Assembly (NCBI GenBank): GCA_023252015.1
Contig: JAHEXS010000026.1
Span: forward strand, 1-10,765
Origin: Candidatus Nitrosotenuis sp.
GTDB lineage: Archaea; Thermoproteota; Nitrososphaeria; Nitrososphaerales; Nitrosopumilaceae
Length of the DNA: 10,765 nt
Direction of reading: 5' to 3'
The stretch's first letter is position 1; every line of letters begins with the position of its first letter. The notes beneath the pieces were generated by a model. It worked only from the letters and a program-made list of their open reading frames with translations, was not told the origin of the DNA and did no database searches. Below, in pieces: positions 7,375-10,765 of the stretch. Position numbers and translations under genes: made by a program.

Positions 7375-7394
7375 TAAATGAGTGAGTGCAGAAC

Positions 7395-7402
7395 AATTTA
7401 AA
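7395..7402 (-). promoter_or_regulatory. TATA box for the small secreted-protein gene
   Basis: Reading the - strand, TTTAAATT is centred about 25 bases upstream of the ATG at 7374, the usual distance from an archaeal TATA box to the transcription start. It predicts a leaderless mRNA beginning at or beside the ATG. A GCGATCGC palindrome (7405-7412) lies just upstream, where a BRE would sit. Confidence 0.5.
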
Positions 7403-7447
7403 CGGCGATCGCTGTTCAATAATGCAAATAAAATCTATCATACATTA

Positions 7448-7462
7448 TTCCAAGTTTTGGAA
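7448..7462 (-). terminator. Short hairpin behind the pilin-like operon
   Basis: TTCCAA-GTT-TTGGAA is a perfect 6-bp inverted repeat with a 3-base loop. It starts five bases beyond the stop codon (7468-7470) of the last gene of the - strand operon. On the - strand it is followed about 15 bases later by ATTTTATTT. It may be a terminator or 3'-end stabiliser; the stem is short, so confidence is modest. Confidence 0.4.
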
Positions 7463-7467
7463 CCAGA

Positions 7468-9213
7468 TTATGGAGATACTTGTAATACAATTTCGGCAAG
7501 AGGTCCTACTGGGAATTCATTATTCACGTCGCCGTCTGCAAGAACATACATGACATACATTTGTTTATCAGATATAGGTGGGGCGGTTGCTGAAAATTGA
7601 ATTGTTTTTGCAATACCGCCTGCACCAGTAAGATCCGATGAGAGTACTCCGACTATTTGTGATGATGTATCTGGGAATGTTTGAAATGTTGGCGCTGCAA
7701 ATCCATTAGAGCTTAGAACGTTTACGTTTGTCCAGCCTTTTGGTATATTTATTATCAATCTTGCACCAGCGCTTATTTTGTTAGTTGAGCCAGTATCAAG
7801 ATCAGCCAAAACCGCATTAAATGTCTGGGTTGAGCCAGGTAAAACATTAGTCTTATTTGTCATAATGTCGTTTGGGTTTGTCGAATCGACGACTTTGGAA
7901 AGATACACGTTTACCAATGAGGAGCCAGTATTTCTCATCGAAGAACCATATCCAGCCTTTCCAAACTGACCTAATGTCGTAAACACATTAGTTTGAACAA
8001 GAATGGTCTCAAGATCATCTTGTGCACCAGCTAGAGAGCCAGCGTTGACTTGAACTAAAAATGGAAACACCGATTTTGGCTCTATTCTTTGTGGGTTTAC
8101 GGTGTTTTTCCACATCAACTGGTTTCCAGCAGGGCAAGACCAAAAGATTGGCGTCGGAGGAACAGTTGTCGGATTACACAGATTTGCCTCAAATATTTTG
8201 TCGTTTGATTGAGCTCGCGGTGTGACTGCGTTTATCACCACCTTACTTACATAGATTGGCTGATCAGTTGGATTGACAACATTGATGCCCCAAAGTCCTT
8301 TTTGTGATGAATCCCCAAAAGGAGATGGAATCACCATGAATATTTCTGGTCGTGATAGGAGAGTCTGAGTTATAACTGAGCCGAGCCTTTCGTTGTCTTT
8401 CAGATTAACAAGATTACTTGCAGTATTGCTGGTTACCAAATTATTACTAGGTTCATCAATTCCGTGAGCAAGCGTAGAAAATGCCGCAGTGCTACCAATT
8501 TGCCCAAGTAGTTTGTACTTCCAAGAAAATATTGTAGATTCAGATGGTGCAAGATTTGTCTTGGGTTGTAAAATTGGAGATGAAGAAACCACTACAGTTG
8601 AAGGAGTTACAACCACAGGATCAACAGTAACGTTTAGTATTTTTGTTGTACCAACATTTGTAACAAATAACCAAGCAGTAGCATTTTCCCCTATGCTTAC
8701 GTCAGGCGGATCAATTATCATTTTTGCTTTCAAATTATTTACTCCGTTCACGTCAAGACCAACTGTTTTGATTGTTCCAATTGATGAAACTACTTTGATG
8801 TTATAGTCACCAGGAGTCAGATACAGTGGCTTGTTTGCCAAGATTTCTGCCCCATACCCAGATGCCAGAATGGAATCAAGGTAGTTTAGATCAAATTTTG
8901 TAGCAGGTGCAAGAGAATTCGTTTTATTGATTATCCAAATGTTGTCAATTTGAAGAGGATTTGTTCCCTCATTATTCACAAAGACTTCAAGTCGATTATT
9001 GTTTGCACTGTCGATTGATGCCGAAACAGAGAATTTCTCTTGAATTTTATGTATTTCAGTGTCCGCAATGGTTTGCTGTGCCGTTATCATGTCGGATTGA
9101 GTCTCTATAACAAGATATGAGGTGGAAAGACCAGCAGTCAGCAACACCATAAAGAACACAGAGCCAATTACTGTAGAAATTGCTCTTTTTTTACCAAAAC
9201 TTATTTTTGTCAT
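7468..9213 (-). CDS. Large prepilin-like secreted protein with class III signal peptide
   Basis: A 581-aa protein beginning with a class III signal peptide. It has basic residues KKR followed by Ala11, a tolerated -1 residue for PibD-type peptidases, and then the hydrophobic helix ISTVIGSVFFMVLLTAGLST (12-31). Much larger than a usual pilin subunit, it carries several beta-sandwich-like modules. The first (about 60-160) has the strand pattern of the other pilins here (LEVFVNNEGTNPLQIDNIWI). A second (about 165-265) resembles DUF11/CARDB-type domains (ATAWLFVTNVGTTKILNVTV). A region with a Cys pair (NLC...WSC) follows, then a C-terminal beta domain rich in Gly, Ser and Thr. Several N-x-S/T sequons (such as NKT and NAT) could be glycosylated. 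It is the last gene of the operon, overlapping the 222-aa gene by ATGA. It is probably a minor or tip pilin with an exposed adhesive part, which is inference. Confidence 0.75.
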   Translation of the reverse strand: MTKISFGKKRAISTVIGSVFFMVLLTAGLSTSYLVIETQSDMITAQQTIADTEIHKIQEKFSVSASIDSANNNRLEVFVNNEGTNPLQIDNIWIINKTNSLAPATKFDLNYLDSILASGYGAEILANKPLYLTPGDYNIKVVSSIGTIKTVGLDVNGVNNLKAKMIIDPPDVSIGENATAWLFVTNVGTTKILNVTVDPVVVTPSTVVVSSSPILQPKTNLAPSESTIFSWKYKLLGQIGSTAAFSTLAHGIDEPSNNLVTSNTASNLVNLKDNERLGSVITQTLLSRPEIFMVIPSPFGDSSQKGLWGINVVNPTDQPIYVSKVVINAVTPRAQSNDKIFEANLCNPTTVPPTPIFWSCPAGNQLMWKNTVNPQRIEPKSVFPFLVQVNAGSLAGAQDDLETILVQTNVFTTLGQFGKAGYGSSMRNTGSSLVNVYLSKVVDSTNPNDIMTNKTNVLPGSTQTFNAVLADLDTGSTNKISAGARLIINIPKGWTNVNVLSSNGFAAPTFQTFPDTSSQIVGVLSSDLTGAGGIAKTIQFSATAPPISDKQMYVMYVLADGDVNNEFPVGPLAEIVLQVSP

Positions 9214-9878
9214 CTTGTTTCACCACTCAAAATCACAAATTCGGTTGAACGGACACTGCCAAAGTTAATTAGAACTTGAATTGGCTTTGATAGTAAAATG
9301 TCAGAACTGACATCCTTGCTTAGTTTTACAATCAGCGTTACTTCTTCATCATCAGACAGTTTGTTGTCGGATTTTTGTATTAACCCGCCTGATGATATAA
9401 TGCTAAATTTCCCATTCAACGGATATTTTCCTGAGAAATCATCAGCACTCGCATCAAACGATTTTCCACCAGTTTGAGTATCCAATGTATGAGTAACTCC
9501 GTTAATTTGGAGATTTTTTATATAGGCAGGACTTGTGCTGACGTTTTTTATCTGTATTATGATAAAGTCGGTTCCACTACTAATTGGAACGTTATTTGCA
9601 AAACTAGCACATGACTTTGTACAAAGTTTTTTGTCAAACTTGTTGTCAAGTGATGAAATATCAGATAGATTAGCAGAATCCCTCGTATCATAGCCAATTA
9701 GTCTTATCGAGTATATTGGAGATATGGATTGCGCAGCACTTGGATTCATGCTTCCAATTTCACTTCCTTGGACAAGGTTTGCCAAAAAGAATGATCCAAT
9801 GGTGGTGATTGCCAGCAGCATCAATGTGCCAATTATCTCAGAGACTCCACGTTTTTTGGACAAAATCATGCGGTTCAA
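9210..9878 (-). CDS. Prepilin-like protein, paralogue of the + strand pilin
   Basis: A 222-aa prepilin-like protein. The class III signal peptide ends SKKRG, with cleavage expected before V12, followed by the hydrophobic helix VSEIIGTLMLLAITTIGSFF. After the helix it carries GYDTRD (62-67), at about the same distance from the cleavage site as GYDAR in the 3688-4311 protein. A matching strand pair (IIQIKNVSTSPAYIKNLQI) and the KLSKDVSSD segment near the end also align by eye with that protein, supporting common ancestry. A CTKSC pair may form a disulphide. The start is uncertain. TTG at 9878 overlaps the preceding stop as TTGA, matching the 4-nt overlaps elsewhere in the operon. ATG at 9869 would leave MILSKKRG, a short but acceptable signal. 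It is likely a pilus subunit translated by coupling with its neighbours. Confidence 0.75.
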   Translation of the reverse strand: MNRMILSKKRGVSEIIGTLMLLAITTIGSFFLANLVQGSEIGSMNPSAAQSISPIYSIRLIGYDTRDSANLSDISSLDNKFDKKLCTKSCASFANNVPISSGTDFIIIQIKNVSTSPAYIKNLQINGVTHTLDTQTGGKSFDASADDFSGKYPLNGKFSIISSGGLIQKSDNKLSDDEEVTLIVKLSKDVSSDILLSKPIQVLINFGSVRSTEFVILSGETR

Positions 9879-10378
9879 GTATTAAACGGCCTCGCAACGG
9901 TTCCAAAGAAATTTCCTTTTGATGTAAGAATTGAAATTTCATACTTTGAATTCATGTAATTTGGATCATCCCATCGTTGAGAGAACTGCAAATTGCCAGA
10001 AAGCGATATGTCGGTACCAACCTTTGGTTGGGCATTTACTGTGATGGTTTTGTTGTTAATTATCAGGTCTTGCGTATCCGTCTTTACCATTGTAATTTTA
10101 GTAATGGTTAGATCAACCGTTCCTGTGTTTCGAAGCGAGATAACTATCTGTTTTCCTGTAGGCTCAAACCTGACATGTTCAAAAACAAGATCTTCGCGTC
10201 CACCTTCGTTTTGAAAGGTAACGCTGCTCGATAGTCTATTGCTGATTTCACCAATTTCGTTGAGCCCCTTTGTCACAACGACAGTTCCCATGGGGACTAC
10301 TATTGCAAGCATGAATAAACTCCCCATAATTTGGCTAATTCCTCGCCGATTTTTTTTAAAATGTAAAAGTCTAGTCAT
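9875..10378 (-). CDS. Prepilin-like protein
   Basis: A 167-aa protein with a class III signal peptide (KKNRRG, cleavage expected before I14) and the hydrophobic helix ISQIMGSLFMLAIVVPMGTV. The outer part is a compact beta domain with the strand pattern VISLRNTGTVDLTITKITMV. Near the end is a hairpin-like ISILTSKGNFFGTV element, comparable with KVTTTNGAVFVGTV in the 3688-4311 protein. The ATG overlaps the stop of the upstream gene as ATGA, and its own TGA overlaps the next gene. This points to one mRNA with coupled translation and fixed subunit ratios. It is probably a minor pilin; the exact role is unknown. Confidence 0.72.
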   Translation of the reverse strand: MTRLLHFKKNRRGISQIMGSLFMLAIVVPMGTVVVTKGLNEIGEISNRLSSSVTFQNEGGREDLVFEHVRFEPTGKQIVISLRNTGTVDLTITKITMVKTDTQDLIINNKTITVNAQPKVGTDISLSGNLQFSQRWDDPNYMNSKYEISILTSKGNFFGTVARPFNT

Positions 10379-10765
10379 TTGTTTTGGCCAGAATCGATTT
10401 GAAGTTTGTGTGAAATTGCTTTTTCTGCTTCAGATAATATTTCAGAGATGTTTTGAGACAGTATTATTGACACATTGTATTTTGACGCAACAGATTTTGT
10501 TTTCTCTGTGATTGATGCATAGCCAATAAGGATTGCGATTTTTGGAGAGGTGTCAAGGATTTGTATTATTCTCGAATCTATTGAGTTGTTCTGGTCAGAA
10601 TTGTTTATCAAAATGAAAATTGATTGGTTTTTGTCATCAATTCCATATACGTCGACGGTGTGATCATGACCACTCCTTCCCTTTACGGTATAGTTTTCCT
10701 CAGTTGAAAACCCAAATTTGGATAATAGCTTTGTAATCTCACTTTTTAATTTTAGATAATCAAAT
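10375..10765 (-). CDS. Partial protein resembling a degenerate PD-(D/E)XK nuclease fold
   Basis: The frame is open to the right edge with no stop, so the N-terminus is missing; the last 130 residues are visible. The segment GRSGHDHTVDVYG, then a beta strand (SIFILINNSD), a helix, a strand (KIAILIGY), a helix (EKTKSVASKYN) and a strand (VSIILSQ) follow the layout of restriction-endonuclease-like domains found in archaeal and Mrr-type proteins. The Asp of VDV is present, but the expected E/Q-x-K in the following strand is absent, so catalysis looks lost. It is the first visible gene of the pilin-like operon, overlapping the 167-aa gene by ATGA. It may be a regulator or a structural/DNA-binding relic. 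The fold call is by eye only, so it is tentative. Confidence 0.5.
   Translation of the reverse strand, partial: FDYLKLKSEITKLLSKFGFSTEENYTVKGRSGHDHTVDVYGIDDKNQSIFILINNSDQNNSIDSRIIQILDTSPKIAILIGYASITEKTKSVASKYNVSIILSQNISEILSEAEKAISHKLQIDSGQNK

Noticed and set aside
6843..7467. Search for tRNA, CRISPR or insertion-sequence remains in the non-coding stretch
   Set aside because: No cloverleaf, no regularly spaced repeats and no transposase-like frame were seen; only short inverted repeats are present.
7382..7600. 72-codon + strand open frame across the hairpin and the end of the 581-aa gene
   Set aside because: Most of it is antisense to the well-supported 581-aa gene, its sequence looks random, and no promoter fits.
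8489..8806. 105-codon + strand open frame antisense to the 581-aa gene
   Set aside because: The - strand frame has a signal peptide, domain patterns and operon coupling; the + strand frame has none of these.

Overview
The window looks like part of an archaeal chromosome, most likely an ammonia-oxidising thaumarchaeon (Nitrososphaerota, Nitrosopumilales-like). This is inferred from three things: a family B replicative DNA polymerase with a Cys/His cluster after motif A and a C-terminal PIP box, several genes with class III (archaellin/type IV pilin) signal peptides, and TATA-type promoters with short leaders. No search was run, so the taxonomy is an inference.

Left part (1-3606, + strand): the C-terminal two thirds of a family B DNA polymerase, running off the left edge. 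It is interrupted by two LAGLIDADG-type inteins. The first (529-1548) sits inside polymerase motif A and the second (1954-2934) splits motif C (YGD/TDS). Intein 1 is AT-rich and keeps both endonuclease acidic residues. Intein 2 matches its host in base composition and has Asn in place of one catalytic Asp.

Middle part (3607-6842, + strand): a TATA-like element and a 7-bp inverted repeat lead into a 207-aa pilin-like gene. It is followed 23 nt later by an 833-835-aa secreted, C-terminally membrane-anchored protein of Ig-like beta repeats. A hairpin plus pyrimidine tract at the junction may let the pilin be made in excess over the large surface protein.

Convergence zone (6843-7467): an 11-bp inverted repeat, a small secreted-protein gene on the - strand whose signal peptide is split by a one-base frameshift (7032-7374) but which has a well-placed TATA box for a leaderless transcript, and a short hairpin behind the next operon.

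Right part (7468-10765, - strand, reading leftwards from the right edge): four genes joined by 4-nt stop/start overlaps. These are a partial protein resembling a degenerate PD-(D/E)XK nuclease fold, then three prepilin-like proteins of 167, 222 and 581 aa. The 222-aa protein is a probable distant paralogue of the + strand pilin. The simplest reading is that the window carries the structural subunits and a large surface partner of an archaeal type IV pilus-like appendage. No assembly ATPase, platform protein or prepilin peptidase lies inside the window.
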